Source: Hepsetus odoe
Taxonomy: Eukaryota; Chordata; Actinopteri; Characiformes; Hepsetidae
Assembly (NCBI GenBank): GCA_017165825.1
Contig: CM029376.1
Span: 25,358,206 to 25,422,205 of the forward strand
DNA length: 64,000 nucleotides
Direction: 5' to 3'
Shown: one piece after another, positions 1 to 12,520 of the stretch
Numbering within the stretch: position 1 is the stretch's first letter
Layout: each line of letters opens with the position of its first letter
The notes under the pieces: generated by a model
The model's input: the letters and a program-made list of their open reading frames with translations, nothing else
The model's database searches: none
What the model was told of the DNA's origin: nothing
Made by a program: the position numbers and the translations under genes

Positions 1-640
1 AATTTGCAGGAAATAAGAGCATGAACCAACAAGACAAAATGATCTGTTTTTAATGCCAGATATATTTCATGTTAAATAAACTGACGGACCTATTGTCATG
101 GGAGCGATTAAACTGTTACTCCAGCTCTCGTATATTAATTAGATGATTGTGTTTTCCACAGTTCAGTTCTTCACATTCAGCCTTTTTTGGATGTGGTTTC
201 ATTCTGTTGTGTTGCATTCTGTTCTGCTCCTGGTTGGCTTTTCCCTCCCTTACACCTCTCACTTCAGTGTGTCTTCACTTTATTTTAGACCAAAAGGAGC
301 CGAAAGAGTGAGAAACAGATCCAGACGCTTCCGGTTCTTATCTGATGAAGGTTTGCTGTGGGAAACTCCTGGAAGTTTTGAAATGGTCAAGTCATGGTCT
401 TCTGGTCAAGCTGTTGTCTGCTACTTTTGTGATTGTTTTATTGATGGATCTTTACGTTTGGATTGGTTTAAGTAAGAATGGGCACCAAACCGCAGGCACG
501 GGAGGATAGCGTAACTTTGGAGTGTTTGGAGATGTTGGTTCTGAGGAACCCTGCACTTTTGTGCGTGTGCAGGGAGAGGTGGAGCTTTTGGAGAGGGTGG
601 AGGGGCTCTGAGTTTGCAGGGGTGGGCTTTGATTCCTGCA
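1..640. other. Gene-free upstream sequence
   Basis: No exon-like open frame flanked by splice sites is visible. The plus-strand frame at 143-475 is low-complexity Phe/Ser/Leu-rich translation with no family resemblance. Nothing else is recognisable here. Confidence 0.5.
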
Positions 641-1110
641 GGCCTCTCTTTTCAAACGCATCCCCGGGCCAGGCCTGGGAGCCGCTCGGCGCTGCTCACA
701 TCCTCGGAAAATTCAGGATGAGAAAAAGTTTATGGAAGCGAGTAGGAGTCTCATTCAGCCGGCCCCGTGGAGGCTTCCCTTTCACAGCCACTCTGAGGGC
801 CGCTCTGTAAGGGAGCAATCAAGCATGCGCTGGGAATGAGCTCCATCGCCTGCCTACCTGTGATGGCCCCCCTCAAGTGCGGCTAAGAGAATCGCTGAAT
901 TGGTGGTACGGGAAGGGGGTGGGGGGGACAATGGGCGAGGGGAACAAACAATCCGGAGAAGTCTATCATTCTGTGCGCTGTTATCTTAGGAGCTGAATGA
1001 GGCAGAGTCCCCCCTTTCTCTGCCTGATAGTCAGCAGTGTTTTCAGCAGCTAGTGACACTCCTCTCGTTCCATTCAGCCCCTCTCCACAGGTTCACAAGG
1101 GCAACAAGTG
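640..1110. promoter_or_regulatory. Candidate conserved non-coding block 1
   Basis: This GC-balanced, low-repeat stretch has stops in all frames and stands out from the AT-rich flanks. It contains SOX-like (ACAATGG) and GATA-like (TTATCT) words. It ends at a poly-A run at about 1120-1134. Its complexity and lack of coding potential resemble vertebrate conserved non-coding elements. That is an inference from texture only, since no alignment was possible. Confidence 0.3.
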
Positions 1111-1700
1111 CAGTATATTAAAAAAAAAAAAAAAAGAAGGCGGGGGGTGACTTCCCTTGTCTGCCGTCAAGGACGCTGAAGAGTCCAGCACAAAAACCTT
1201 TTTGCAGATGCAAACATTAAATTAAATATATTGTTTACGCTGAGTGTGGAGGGCTGGAGGGCACTCTCAGACTGAAAATATAATGCAGTTATAATGCTTG
1301 TGCAGAAATAACATCATGTAGGATGTATATTCGGGAGGCAATTAAATCCACTTAGCACTTAATTTGGTAAATATTAAAATGATAGTGCTTTGACAGCTCA
1401 ATGTTGAATTTTTAACCCCATATTATGCAAAAGTTAACACGCTTGAAAAATTATGAAATGTTACCATGTCCAGTGCGAAATGGACATTTTTAACAATATG
1501 CTGAACTCCATTAGATCATTCTGCATTAAAACGTAGCAGGAAATTCCATACATGTAGGTTTGTTGCTTAATTTTACTTCCAAAATCCACTTTCTGATTGA
1601 AATATTGCATGGAAAGTATACCTTTATTTTTTTTCACGTTTAAAAAAATGTGAATGTTCACCTCTGATTGGTCTCATTCTTATCCTCCATCTTCTCCCTC
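1111..1700. other. AT-rich non-coding stretch
   Basis: The stretch is AT-rich with a poly-A run near 1120-1134. The only open frame, a minus one at 1461-1661, is Lys/Ile-rich chance translation. I see nothing else in it. Confidence 0.5.
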
Positions 1701-2330
1701 ATTTTAAAAGCGAAAGCCCCATAAGTTTAGCTGTCCGGGGAGAGTGCGCCCTCAGCGTGAAGAGCCATAAAGGCCTGCTTCCTGACCACCAGTGCTGCTC
1801 CCTGCCTGTGGGAACAGGGAGACCATGACTTATCCGAACATATGGTTTCCCAATTCAAGTCAAAATGTCTGAGCCCTGTTGCATCTGGTGCCATTTTGGT
1901 GGGTTAAAAATGCCACACAGGGCTGTGACGAAAGGAGAAGAAGTGGAGGAAAATACAGTCGTTACACAGCCTCGAGTTCCGTTTCTCACCTCATTAGCCA
2001 CTGGCCTCCGTGACCAATTAGGCTTTGTCGCCGTTGCTGGGGTCATTATGCTCTCATTTTCCTGCGTGCTCATTCAGCTGTCTCCAGGGAGAAAACAAAA
2101 AGGCGCGGTGAAGAACGCCGGCAGGGCGGGAGGCAGAGAGAGGCGATGGATGTTCCCTTTATAAACGGATCGAAAATTGAAGCCAAATAAAGAGACACCG
2201 AAAGTAATTAGAGCACATTGCGGGCCGTGTCGTCGTCGTGGGGTTACATCTCCATAAGAGGGAATTCTGCGAGGTTATGCGCTCGAGGCCTGGTCCTGTG
2301 AGCATCGCACACGGACTTATAAACATATCA
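1700..2330. promoter_or_regulatory. Candidate conserved non-coding block 2
   Basis: This unique-looking block follows AT-rich DNA and carries homeodomain-type TAATTA/ATTA words (for example AGTAATTAGAG near 2204) and a CCAATTAGGC word near 2015. Overlapping open frames exist on both strands at 1855-2164 but match no family I know and lack splice-site flanks. I call it a regulatory candidate by inference. Confidence 0.3.
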
Positions 2331-3240
2331 CTGCATGTGTACGTCGTAAAATTGTCCAGTTACCAACATAAGACAACGCCACTGCACCATTTGCACCCTT
2401 TTTAATGCCTAATGATATGGTAACCCCTTTATTATTCACCAATTACATGGAAGGCAATGCAAACGGGATGAGTTCAAGGCGTAAGGGATGCCTGTACTTG
2501 TGCGTGGCTTCAGAGCTTGTAAAGGTTTTGTAAAGAAGTTGTGCAAATTCCCCCTTTATCCCAAATACAGTCTGATCTAACAAGCAAAGCAGGCTTATGC
2601 ACACCAATTAGCGCTGTGCAAATGTGCATTGTTCAGTTTGATTTCTCCCTGAACTATTCCTTTAAGAAAAGCCCCAGTTGGGTGACCACAGGCCGAAGTC
2701 AGCTGGGAGATTGTTTAAATGCAATGCGTCCTCTGTGCAGGTCAGTGCATGGCCAGTGGTGCTAAATGGAGGCCGGAGGGAGAGGGTAGTGCCAGTGTCA
2801 ATCACGGAGTCAGGCTGGACAATAGGCTGTAATTGGCGTGGGTCCACCTCATCCCCACATCCACTACACCCCAGGGGCCACCCCCACATTCACCCCACAC
2901 ACCTCACACCACCCTGACTCTGACCGACCGCCAGCCGTTTATCAGGAGCCGGGGAGCGCACACTCTTCCCACACACACACACACATACACACACACACCC
3001 CAGACAAATATGCTACTGACCATGGAAGACACACCGTGTTACAACACGTTTACAACAGTTGTCGCTTGGAAATGCAGTACCATGTGTATCGGCACAAGAG
3101 AAACGGTGCTCGGCCTTTTGATCTCGAGGAGAATGAAAGATGTTTTGTGCATCAGAAAGTCCATGGAAACTAAACCGTGGCTTCAAGTTTGATCTGATGC
3201 CTTCAGCAGGCAGTGAAGTCCAATTAAAGTGGAATTAACA
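2331..3240. other. Non-coding stretch with a CA-rich tract
   Basis: It holds a (CA)n-type tract at about 2967-3000 inside a Pro/His/Thr-rich pseudo-frame (2833-3192) created by CAC and CCA repeats. No gene is supported. The sequence around 2650-2830 is fairly GC-balanced and could belong to another conserved non-coding block. Confidence 0.4.
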
Positions 3241-5530
3241 TCATTGTTAATGGAGTTTAGATCAGCTCACATTTACAAAATAGTGAAAGTGAAAAAAAAA
3301 AATAGGAAATGATTCATTAAAATATTTGACCTATTTTAGATTTTAGATCAAGCATTCACAGCTGCTGAACTAAACCGATGCAGGTTTGTTTTGTTTTTTT
3401 GCCTAAATTATTAAATATTAAATCGTTTCTAAATAAAGGACTAAAAAAAGTTAATCATTCAAATAAACAACAGAATACTACGGAACACTACAGCATCTAA
3501 AAATCAACATACCCACAGCAAAGCGGGAAAAATACTGGTAATAATTTTTTCTATTAATTTATTTAAGGTTATATATTTTGTATTTGTTTGTTTTTTTTTT
3601 GTTTGTTTGTTTGTTTGTATATTTCCTGAATTTACCATTTTGGAAAGAAATGAAAATATCCATTATTCCACAGCCGATCTATAACTTTCTGCACAACTTT
3701 TAATTTTTAAACTGAATTCAATAAATAAACAATGTTTTTGTAAAACTGTAGAATTCTCTCTGTACATATGTGGAACTCATTTAAACTTAATAATAAAAAA
3801 TAATACATCTGTCACAGGGGCACCCGCATTTCTATATGTGACTTTACCTTATTTAATGTAGTTAATTTATGTTTTAAAGTATAAAATATAATATTTACAG
3901 AATTTAGCACTATTTTAATCATAGCTCTTCATTACAGTGCAATAAAATAATATATTCAAGCATAAGTGACATCTCAAAAATAATATATATATATATTTTT
4001 TTTTTTTTTGCCTCTGTCTGTATAATAAATGCTCCACGTGCTTAAAATCATCCTCTGTTGGGTGTTCCTACTTTTACCTTTAAAAAATGTGTTTCTTTGC
4101 CCATCTATTTTTTAATATAAACCTAATAATGAGATCAGTTTTAGACTGTGGGAGTGTTTTCCCTGTTTTATCTTTGACTATCAGGGTGTAGAGTCCCGTG
4201 GGTGACCCTTCAGCGCAGCTCTTCTGTAATTATTTATTCTTTAGTGGAAAAAAAATGCCGTACAGCAGCTCAGCGGGTCGTCTCTCTCCCTCTCTCTCTC
4301 TGAATGAGTGAATGAATGGGAAACCAGTCCCTAACAGCAGGCTGAACATTAGGCTAATTCCCTGTGTTTAATACAAAAGGAGCAATTATATGCTAATCAG
4401 CTCAACTCAGCACTCAAGTCCTCTGCCTGTCCTGCTGGAGGACGGTCCCGTTTCCTTTTAGAGCCGCACCTCGGCCGCCCCTCCGAGAGAAACCGGTTCA
4501 GATCTGTGTCGAATAAGCATTCAAATAAGCATTCGTCAGTGTGGAATGAATGATGCGCCTCTTTAAGGCACTCATGGCTGGAAATGAGCTGAAACGTGTT
4601 AGTAAGCATTGTTCAATTAAAATGATTGATCAACAGACCTGCATTCAAACTCAAATGCATGTCAATACTGAGAGCAAAATGCGAAGGTTTGTGCACCCAG
4701 AATCAAAACTGCATGTTTTGTTGCTGATAAAATAAGTGTACACCAACCACAGAGGCACTTCTGCACCCTTTAATACATGATCACTACTTATTTGCTCAGT
4801 TTATCATGACGGGACTTAAAGAATAACATGTGGCCTGTGCATAGTAATGCAAATGTTTACTTTTTGGATCATTTACTTTTTAACAAATGGAATTTTTTGC
4901 TAAAATTTGCCATATTTTTGCCAACATAGTTTGTTGCATGCAGAGGGATTTCCAGAGCGTGAATAAAGATTCTGGAAAATGTATGATTTGGATATATCTT
5001 AAGTATCATCACATATGTCAAGTAGATTTCACAGAGGCTCCATACACATACCTTTATTATTCTGTATTTCTTTTTAACCCATACACATACCTTTATTATT
5101 CTGTATTTTTAAAAAATCATCAGTTTTATGACACAGTGTCAAGGGAAAGTTAAAAAATGACACATTTTTCTATTCATGAAATATTATTTAAAAAGGTAAA
5201 AATAACAAATAACATACTTAAGTAGCAAGAAAATATCAATAAAAATGTTTCTGCTAATATTGTCCCAAAATGTTATAAAAAATTCCATGAAAAACAAAAA
5301 ATATTAATTTGCTTACGGCTTAAAGCTTTCAACATTTCATTGCATCTAATACGGTGCACATCTCCAAGTGCTTTAGAAAATTAAAAACGTTTTTAATGGC
5401 TCTTATTAACAATAAAGGCGATTAAAGCACAAAACCAGATGGTTGCTCTAATAAAAAGATATAAAAATATACTTAATAAAAATGTAGTATATTAATTAAC
5501 CCCAAATTTGTTTAAGGACGTCCTCGGGGT
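3241..5530. other. AT-rich gene-free DNA
   Basis: The stretch is AT-rich with homopolymer and (TTTG)n tracts (about 3585-3617), a short (TA)n at 3984 and a duplicated 32-bp segment at 5038-5105. Open frames are short and Lys/Phe/Ile-rich. The part at 4140-4500 is less AT-rich but shows no coding signal. Confidence 0.5.
5038..5105 (+). repeat. Two-copy direct tandem repeat
   Basis: CCATACACATACCTTTATT plus TCTGTATTT-type sequence appears twice back to back, with copies starting near 5040 and 5079 and a short TTTTTAAC-like joint between them. It is a simple local duplication with no coding content. Confidence 0.7.
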
Positions 5531-6260
5531 GCTTTCAGAACTTATATGATATGAAGTGAGGGGACCGAGGCTGATCATTAGCCGGACGTTTCCTGCAAAA
5601 AAGCAAACACTCTTTCACTCTCTGCCCGCCTTCACTCCAGTTCTGAACCCCATTGTTTTAAAATGAACTCTGCTGAGTGGTTTCATTAAGTCTCGAGTCG
5701 GCTCCACAACACACCGGCTTCACCCCCCACTGGATCCGTCCCTCCTCCTCCGAAAAAGACCCCTATAGTCCTTCTCCATCAAATGTACATTTACTAGTCG
5801 CTTGGCTTGAGACATCTGCTCCATGCAACCAGTCAGTATCCCCCACCTCCGCATACACACACCTCCCCTTCTCTTCAAAGAAGCCAGTTCATTAGCTATG
5901 TCAGCTTTACAAGCAGAGGCTAGCGGCTCTGAAAGTGAGCAGCGACAATGCAGGCCTCATTAGCCAGTGATTTATCATCAGGCAAAAGGCCAGGTTAACC
6001 TCTGACCAGCGCAGGCCTCCCGTCCTCTCTCAAAGCCTCTATTGTCAGCTCCCCAGGGCTTCTGGCTCTGTGAAAGGAGGAGAAAGATGATCCAGTTAAA
6101 GTCACGTTATTCCTCTACCCATAGCGGAGATAAATGGAAGGCCCTTGGCTGGGGATCGCGGCCGATCTCCCCCCGGGGGGGTTTGCGGAGCGCCCCTGTT
6201 TAGCTGGCTTTATATGTAAACTTCTCGCCCATTTCTGATGGCATTCTGAGATTGACCTGG
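5530..6260. promoter_or_regulatory. Candidate conserved non-coding block 3
   Basis: This is the strongest-looking unique block of the gene-free region. It contains GATCATTAGCC, CTCATTAGCC and GATTTATCATC words, an AGGTTAACCTCTGACC segment near 5991 resembling nuclear-receptor/HNF sites, and a CTATTGTCAG (SOX-like) word. There is no coding frame. It is a regulatory candidate on composition and motif density alone. Confidence 0.35.
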
Positions 6261-7940
6261 TGATTTATAATGTCGCGTTCCATAAACATGGGCTTTACAA
6301 ACACGCTTCCCAGATTCAAAGCACACAGCACACAGAATAGCAGTGCAAATAAAATGATAACAGTAATAATAATAAAAATAACCCTTCCAATATTTCATCC
6401 ACCGTGAAACTTATGTTCGTCTGGAGGATGTTAAATATTGTTGCTGCATTATAATTTGTGTTGGACATTGATGTTCAGCTCTGATCTTTTGGGCTCCAAA
6501 TACATGTATGCCCTATTTTAATGCTATTCTTAAAAATCTTTCAAAATGTTAATCTTGAAACATTATTCACAATATTAATGTGAGATACTTTAAATGTAAT
6601 ATTAAAGTTTTTGGACAATTTCTTTTGGGCAGTGTTCATTTTTAAAAAGGCAGTGTAAAGGGGGGGGGGGGGGGGGGGGCAGGTGAGGAGCTTCTAATTA
6701 GATTGAAATGTATTATATTTAATTCAATTTAAGCAGTGATTTCGTAATCCTATGCAGCAATTCAAGAATCTCGTCTATCCTGCATTTTGGATATTCATAG
6801 AATTGTTTTTATTAATATGTTAAAACGGTCTGATTGGTGATATAATTGCCACGTCTACTGGATGAACTATTCAAATTAGAATCAGTATAATATGAAACTG
6901 CTAACAACGAATTTCATTCGTGAAAAACACACTGGTGAGGGAGAGGGGTGCGTTGCTGTGCCTCGCTGTGTGGGTCTAATCTGTAAGTGCAAGTGTTAGT
7001 GCCAGATGGAGACTAGATGGGGAATACCATAGTCTATTCATTTCTATAGTAAGTCATACTGTGTCCTAAACCACATTCACAAGTCTGTTCCACCGCGATG
7101 ACGAGCCGGATGCGGTTTGTTGGGAGAGGTTTCAGAAAAGTTTTTGCCGACCATCGACGTCTAGTGTTTAATGGTAACAATAATGTAACTCCTGTTTCTA
7201 TCTATTCATCATTTATAATGTAATTATCGTCCCCTTTAAGCAGCAGCGGTAGCTGTTGTAACTCGCTCTCCTCTTTCTTCCTCTGCTTATCCGCCACTGC
7301 TGTTTTTTCAGCAGCAGCAGCATCTTGTGCTTCATTGTGAGTGTCTTTATTTGTTAAAAGCTGAATCCTTAAACTAGTGTCTGTCATTGACAGGGCACAC
7401 AATGAGGATGCTTGCTGGGTTCCATATGGTCCTCACCCAGCCTTCAGCTGCGTATAAATCTCATGTCCAACCCGCTGGATAATGTATCACCCGTGGTTTG
7501 TAAACTGTTTTGTTAAGGGCGCATTATCAGAAAGAAAGAGAAAGGAGGGGTTACGGCTGAAAATGTGAACAGTTGGTGCTGTTTTAGGCTTTTTTTTTCA
7601 TGCAACCGCATAGACATGCACACACCCGCCTCCCTCTCGCCTACACCCACACCGCCCCATCCTAACGAGGCATGACTTAGTCGTACCAGCTGTCGGAGCC
7701 TGTTCCTCATGGGTGGTGCTGCCCCCTGTCAGACCCAAGAGGCAAAACCCTCCTGTGAATGTAACACCCTCTGGTCATGCCGACCTCAGACCCTCCGCCA
7801 TGTTTTCATTAGTTACTTAATTATTTTTAATTAAATATCAGAACATTTTGTACATTTATATCCCCAGTACTGACCATATAGCTAGTGCTGGACTTCTTCT
7901 TACGCTGCAAATTTGAAAATGAATTTGCTTTAGGATTACT
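6261..7940. other. Gene-free DNA with a poly-G run
   Basis: It carries a 20-base G homopolymer at 6660-6679. The rest is mostly AT-rich, with a GC-richer patch at about 7200-7740. The Gln/Ala-rich minus frame at 7202-7402 comes from CAG/CTG clusters and is not supported as a gene. Confidence 0.45.
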
Positions 7941-7944
7941 TGAG

Positions 7945-8152
7945 ATTGATGTAGCGTGTGATCAGGAGGTTGTGGGTTTGAATCCCAGACCGGTAGGTTG
8001 CACTGAGGTGCCCTTGAGCAAGGTACTGTCCCCTTCATTGCTCCCCAGGTGCTGGATATGGCATCTGCTGCGCGGCATGTGTGGTTAAATTAAGTGGATT
8101 CATTGTGGTTCACTGTGTGCTGTGTTTCAGAATGACAAGTCGTCAGTTTCAG
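7945..8152 (+). repeat. SINE family A copy (tRNA-derived), diverged
   Basis: The copy has a tRNA-like B box (GGTTTGAATCCCAGAC near 7975), then the CCTTGAGCAAGGTACTGTCC core, CTGCTGCGCGG and a CACTGTGTGCTGTG tail. These are the signature phrases shared by more than ten copies in this window. The 5' head is poorly preserved. Confidence 0.75.
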
Positions 8153-8169
8153 TTCAATGGATAGGTGTT

Positions 8170-8710
8170 TCAATGTGATATTGGAGGAGAATTTGATCAA
8201 CAGTTCAGAGTAACGGTGAGTGTGGAAGAGAGATGAAGAAGAGAGTTCAGACAGGTTGGAATGGGTGGAGATGAATGGCAGGAGTGATCTGTGACAGACT
8301 GGTACCAACAAGAGTGAAAGGAAAGGTTTACAAGACGGTAGGGAGACTAGCTATGCAGTATGGGTTGGTTGTCAGAGTGTCAGAGGTGTGACGAGGATGG
8401 ACAGGATTAGAAATTAGTATATTAGAGGGACAGCTCAGATTAGACGTTTTGGAGACAAAGGTAGAGAAGAAAGGTTGGACGTGTCCAGAGGAGAGACGAG
8501 GATCTCTTATATCAGGAGGTGGATGTTGAAGATGGAGCTGCCAGGAAAGAGGAGAAGAGGAAGGACAAAGAGGAGGTTGATGGATGTGGTGAGAGGGGAC
8601 ATGCAGGCAGCTGGTTTAAGGTGGAAGATGCAGAGGACCAGGAGAACTGGAGAAGGTTGATCCATTGTGGTGACCCCGAATGGGAGCAGCCGAAAGAAGA
8701 AGACAAAGAC
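8170..8710 (+). mobile_element. RTE-type LINE 3' fragment
   Basis: The fragment repeats the block seen at 33.2 kb and, inverted, at 36.2 and 48.3 kb: an ACGAGGATGGACAGGATTAG segment, a GGACGTGTCCAGAGGAGAG segment, GATGTTGAAGATGGAGCTGC, and an end with AGCAGCCGAAAGAAGAAGA. Translation gives KMELPGKRRRGRTKR and MDVVRGDMQAAGLRWK, typical of the degenerate C-terminal/3' region of fish RTE-like non-LTR elements. Only the 3' end is present and no intact reverse transcriptase exists. Confidence 0.7.
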
Positions 8711-9060
8711 ATTTTTGACTAGACAAACTAAGCCCTAAAATCAGGCTCAGCATCATATTTTCCAAGTGACTGCTGGAATGTTAAAACACTACTGACCCGT
8801 TTCCCTTTGTTCAGTGATTTCAGCAAGTGTTTAAAACTTGGACCCTAAACCTTTTGGACCTCGCTGAATTCATTCGGCTTCGTCTTTTCAGTAAAGTGAG
8901 CTGCTGATGCAACCAGAATTCCAATGTGGCGCTTCTATCAGCTGTCCAAAGGCCAAGAAAGGGGGCCATACTCAAGAAATGATTCAGTTCTGCTTTAAGC
9001 CTGTCAACAGTCCCATTCTAATCGGACACCATTTGTAACGTTTCAGCTTGAAGTGCTTTT
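8711..9060. other. Non-coding stretch
   Basis: This is ordinary mixed-composition sequence after the LINE fragment. I recognise nothing in it. Confidence 0.4.
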
Positions 9061-9745
9061 CGGCACATTTGATGGCGAGATTGCGACGTGTTAAGCAGAA
9101 ATACGAGTGGGCCTTTTCAGAGTGTTTATAGATTTATAAAATCGCTCGCTTGCGAAGCTCAGATTGTGTGGTCCCGATTGGCCCATTCTCTCAAGTGTCA
9201 CTTGAAACGTCCATTGCGGCCCATGGCTCTGAGTCTGTTGTGCTAAGACTTGAAGGCATTCGTAATGGAATCTTACTTTGGTTGGCCTACAGAAGACGTG
9301 GGACAAAAAAGGACCCCCTGTGCACACCTCTAACAAAAGTCCTTCAGGGCCTAAAGTGGGACAAATCTGAAAAAGAAAAATGTGATGTGCACATCCACTA
9401 AGCAAACAGAACAATCTAATGGCTCCCGTTCTTCTCCACCCTTTCCAATTACACTGATCCTGCGCTGAGAATATGGCTGAACTGGTTCACACCAACTCCA
9501 CTACAGCTAATCCCTCACATACATGTAGATATCACACTCAGCAGCATGACTTCACAGCCACCCAGGCAGTCCAGGAGGCCGCCGGGAGCGAGAAGCCGCC
9601 TTCTTCAGGTTTGAATAAGCAAATGAAGGTCTATGCTAATGGAGATTATGGGATTACCACTCGTCTAACAGTTATTACAGATGTTAGTAAACGGGCATTA
9701 GGGGTTTGGCTAATGCAAGCCTATTCATACGCCCACTGATCCAAC
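9060..9745. promoter_or_regulatory. Candidate conserved non-coding block 4
   Basis: The block is unique-looking and GC-balanced, ending in a cluster of homeodomain-like words (GCTAATGGAGATTATGGGATTA around 9633-9656, GGCATTAGG, GGCTAATGC). Overlapping short frames exist on both strands, which fits mutational constraint without coding better than it fits a gene. GGATTA is a bicoid/OTX-class core. The call is inference. Confidence 0.35.
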
Positions 9746-10530
9746 AGCTCTGAAGTTTTGGGAGTTTGAAACTGGCGGAGAACGGCCAGTGCAGTTGTGG
9801 GTCTGTGGGTCATGTTGACTCTCACACACCTACGCAGGCGACGCGCTTGTTTTCTACAGTTTCAGGACATGAGATCATACGTGTATGTTACATAGGTTTA
9901 TCTTTATGAAGTAGTTTGTAGATCATTGAAGGAGATCTGAATGCTGTGGGATTATGTCATGATCTACAGTCAAATAGAAGCCCGCGTTGCATTCGTTTGT
10001 TCTACACATTATTGCCTTTTTCTGCTAATTTACCAGTTTGGAAATGCTTTGGGACCTCATATCAGTATCTCTAGGTAGAATAATAAGCCCCATGTATATT
10101 ATATTTAAAGGAAAATCGTGAGTAGAAGGCAAAATGTTGAAAATGACGTAGAATAAAGGGATTTTTTTTGTGCAGCAACAATCTCCTCTGTGTGTACAAG
10201 CAATTATCATTATGCAATCGTTTAAAACAGCTTGTCAGAACTGAATCTTAATCCCCAGAAAGATTTTTTAGCACTTTAAAAAACACTTAAAAAAAAAAAA
10301 AACACTTGACAATCAGGTGTATTTGTGCTTGTGGGGAAGGTTAGAGTTGTTTGATGCGAGGATATTTATTCGACACTGATCATTTTTCAACAGAAAAGTG
10401 ACTTTCAGCCAGACATCAGGCAAAAAACAATATACACAAATGAAGCAACGCCATCCAAACGAGAGGAGCTTGAGAAATGGTCATGAACGCTGAGCGTTTC
10501 TGCTCTGTAATCGCAGTGCGTGGAGGGAAA
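9746..10530. other. AT-rich non-coding stretch
   Basis: The sequence is AT-rich with an A-run at about 10289-10302. I see no exon, repeat family or RNA. Confidence 0.45.
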
Positions 10531-11110
10531 AAAAAAGGTGTTTCAGGGCAGCTAATATCAGCCATTGTAACCAGTGCTGGTGAGTCAAACAAGTCATTAA
10601 GATTATCTAGGCGTGACAAAAGAGAGGTTTGAAATGGCAAACAGAGGAGGCAAATCAAACAGAGCTTTGTTCAAGAGGCTTTGGTGTGATGCTGAGGTCC
10701 ATACCAATTTGGAGATTTTACAACTCTCTCTCTCCCTCTCTCTCTCTCTGTGTGTCCTGGGAAAATCACAGAGCCTTTTTTTCATGTGGACAAAAGCATT
10801 AACCATGACTAGAACTACTCAAATACTCTAAGTAAGCTTCAGTAGCTCACTAGTCCCCATGTTATTGGCAACAGTCCTCTATAGAAATGTGTGTGTGCCC
10901 CTGTAATTGAATTCGGGCCATTGAGCGCCCAAAACAACAAGATATTTGGGCAGCCGGCAGAAAGAAGAGGATCAAAAACTCTGGTTTATGAGAGAAATGC
11001 TGTGTGATCTCCACCGATGGATGCCAGGTGTCAGTGCCGGAGCCTGGTAATAAAATCCATCGCCGAATCTTTTGAATCTTTGAATAGGAAATAAAGTAGT
11101 GCGCAGGAAC
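10530..11110. promoter_or_regulatory. Candidate conserved non-coding block 5
   Basis: Two unique-looking pieces (about 10530-10720 and 10905-11110) flank a (CT)n tract at 10723-10750. They contain GATTATCT, CATTAAGATTATC and CAAATCAAACAGAGCTTTG (TCF/LEF-like) words. No coding frame with splice sites is present. It is a regulatory candidate by inference. Confidence 0.3.
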
Positions 11111-11228
11111 TCTGAACATTGTTTGGATGATTGTCTGATCAGTAAGTGTGTGTTTATCTTTAACTGCAACAAATACGTCAGAACTGGTTCTTATGAACAA
11201 AATAAAGAGATGTGGGTGTTCCTGTTGA

Positions 11229-11260
<32 letters not shown>

Positions 11261-12520
11261 CCACTTTATCTAGCTAATGGAGAAATCCTGCCTTCCAGGC
11301 CATTTAATTTTGTTGGTGCTTTGGTTCCTGACTCCTGCCTTGTCCTTCATCTTTTCTGTCTGTCTCACCTGCGTCTAGTCTGTAGCTCCACCCCCTCATG
11401 GTTTCCTCCAGGTGTTTCTAGTCTTTAGTATTTATAGCCCTGCTTTCCCTCCTACTAATTAATGCCATTTCACAGATTCTCGTTTTTTATGTGCTGTTAA
11501 ATATTTGGGGTTTTTTTTCCCCCAGTCCTTTATTTTATTTCTTCCTTTTGTATATTTCCTTCCATTTTATTGCATTTATAATGCTCTTATTGATTCAAGA
11601 ATGTAACAAAACCTCAGGTTGTACTTTCATCATCTTCACTGATTCCTTCATCATCTTGTTAAAACTGTTGCAATATCTGCAAGTAATTGAAGGATTTTGA
11701 TAAAGAAGTGGATATAAAATATAAATATTGTTCTTTCTCCAGGAAAGCACACACACACACACACACACACCATATCAATGTTTTAATTGATGGATGATCT
11801 GTTTGTTTATTTGTATGGATACTAAAGCGTGTTTTAGTGGCCAGATAAAGAAATTCCCATATTTTCTCAAACTGTCTTCATATCATCATTTTATATGAAA
11901 CCATAACAAACAAGACAAATCTTGGCGAACTGAGTGATTGCAGAGCACAGTTTTCAACCCGTTAATTTCAGTGGTTATGTTTCGAAGTTTAGAGCAGAAA
12001 ACATGTTATGATGCCATCTGCTGGCAACAAAGTGGCAGAAGAACTTACAAACCAAGCAAAACTGGGATCTGTTGAATCGTTGTTGGGTTTTGTTCAGACT
12101 ATAAACCAGGCAAAAAAACCTGCTCTTCACAATTTTCCACTCAGAGGTCAATCAGCTGGGACGTGGCTGGAATACCCAGGTTGCTTCATGCAGATCTTCA
12201 GGGCTAGAGCAGACTCGTGGACGCAGTTTGGGACGGCAAACAAAGTGACAGTAAGTCATAATAAAGTGAACAGAAGATCGGATGTATTTTAACACAGTTA
12301 TAAGGCTACTTGGGTGTCTATTGGCTTTTGTCTTTTGGAGCAACATCAGCTTCACATCACCAACTAAGCAGCCTTACGCATGTCTTCCCATGTACGAGGA
12401 GTGGAAAAACTCAAAAGATCTATCACTTACTCCATAAAACACTCCATTTTATCAGCCGCCTTATGATATGTCTATAAACTTTAATACTATCACCAAGAAA
12501 AGTTATAAACCATGTAATTC
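11111..12520. other. Non-coding stretch with poly-T and CA tracts
   Basis: It contains 30 consecutive T residues at 11231-11260, a T-rich stretch to about 11690 and a short (CA)n at about 11749-11770. The plus frames at 11099-11700 are Phe/Leu artefacts of the T-rich DNA. No gene is supported. Confidence 0.45.

Noticed and set aside
2833..3192. 119-aa and 111-aa overlapping frames
   Set aside because: They are Pro/His/Thr artefacts of a CA-rich tract. No family or splice-site support.
6660..6679. G-quadruplex regulatory element
   Set aside because: A single uninterrupted 20-G homopolymer in AT-rich intergenic DNA. It may fold in vitro, but nothing around it suggests function and its length may be a sequencing artefact.
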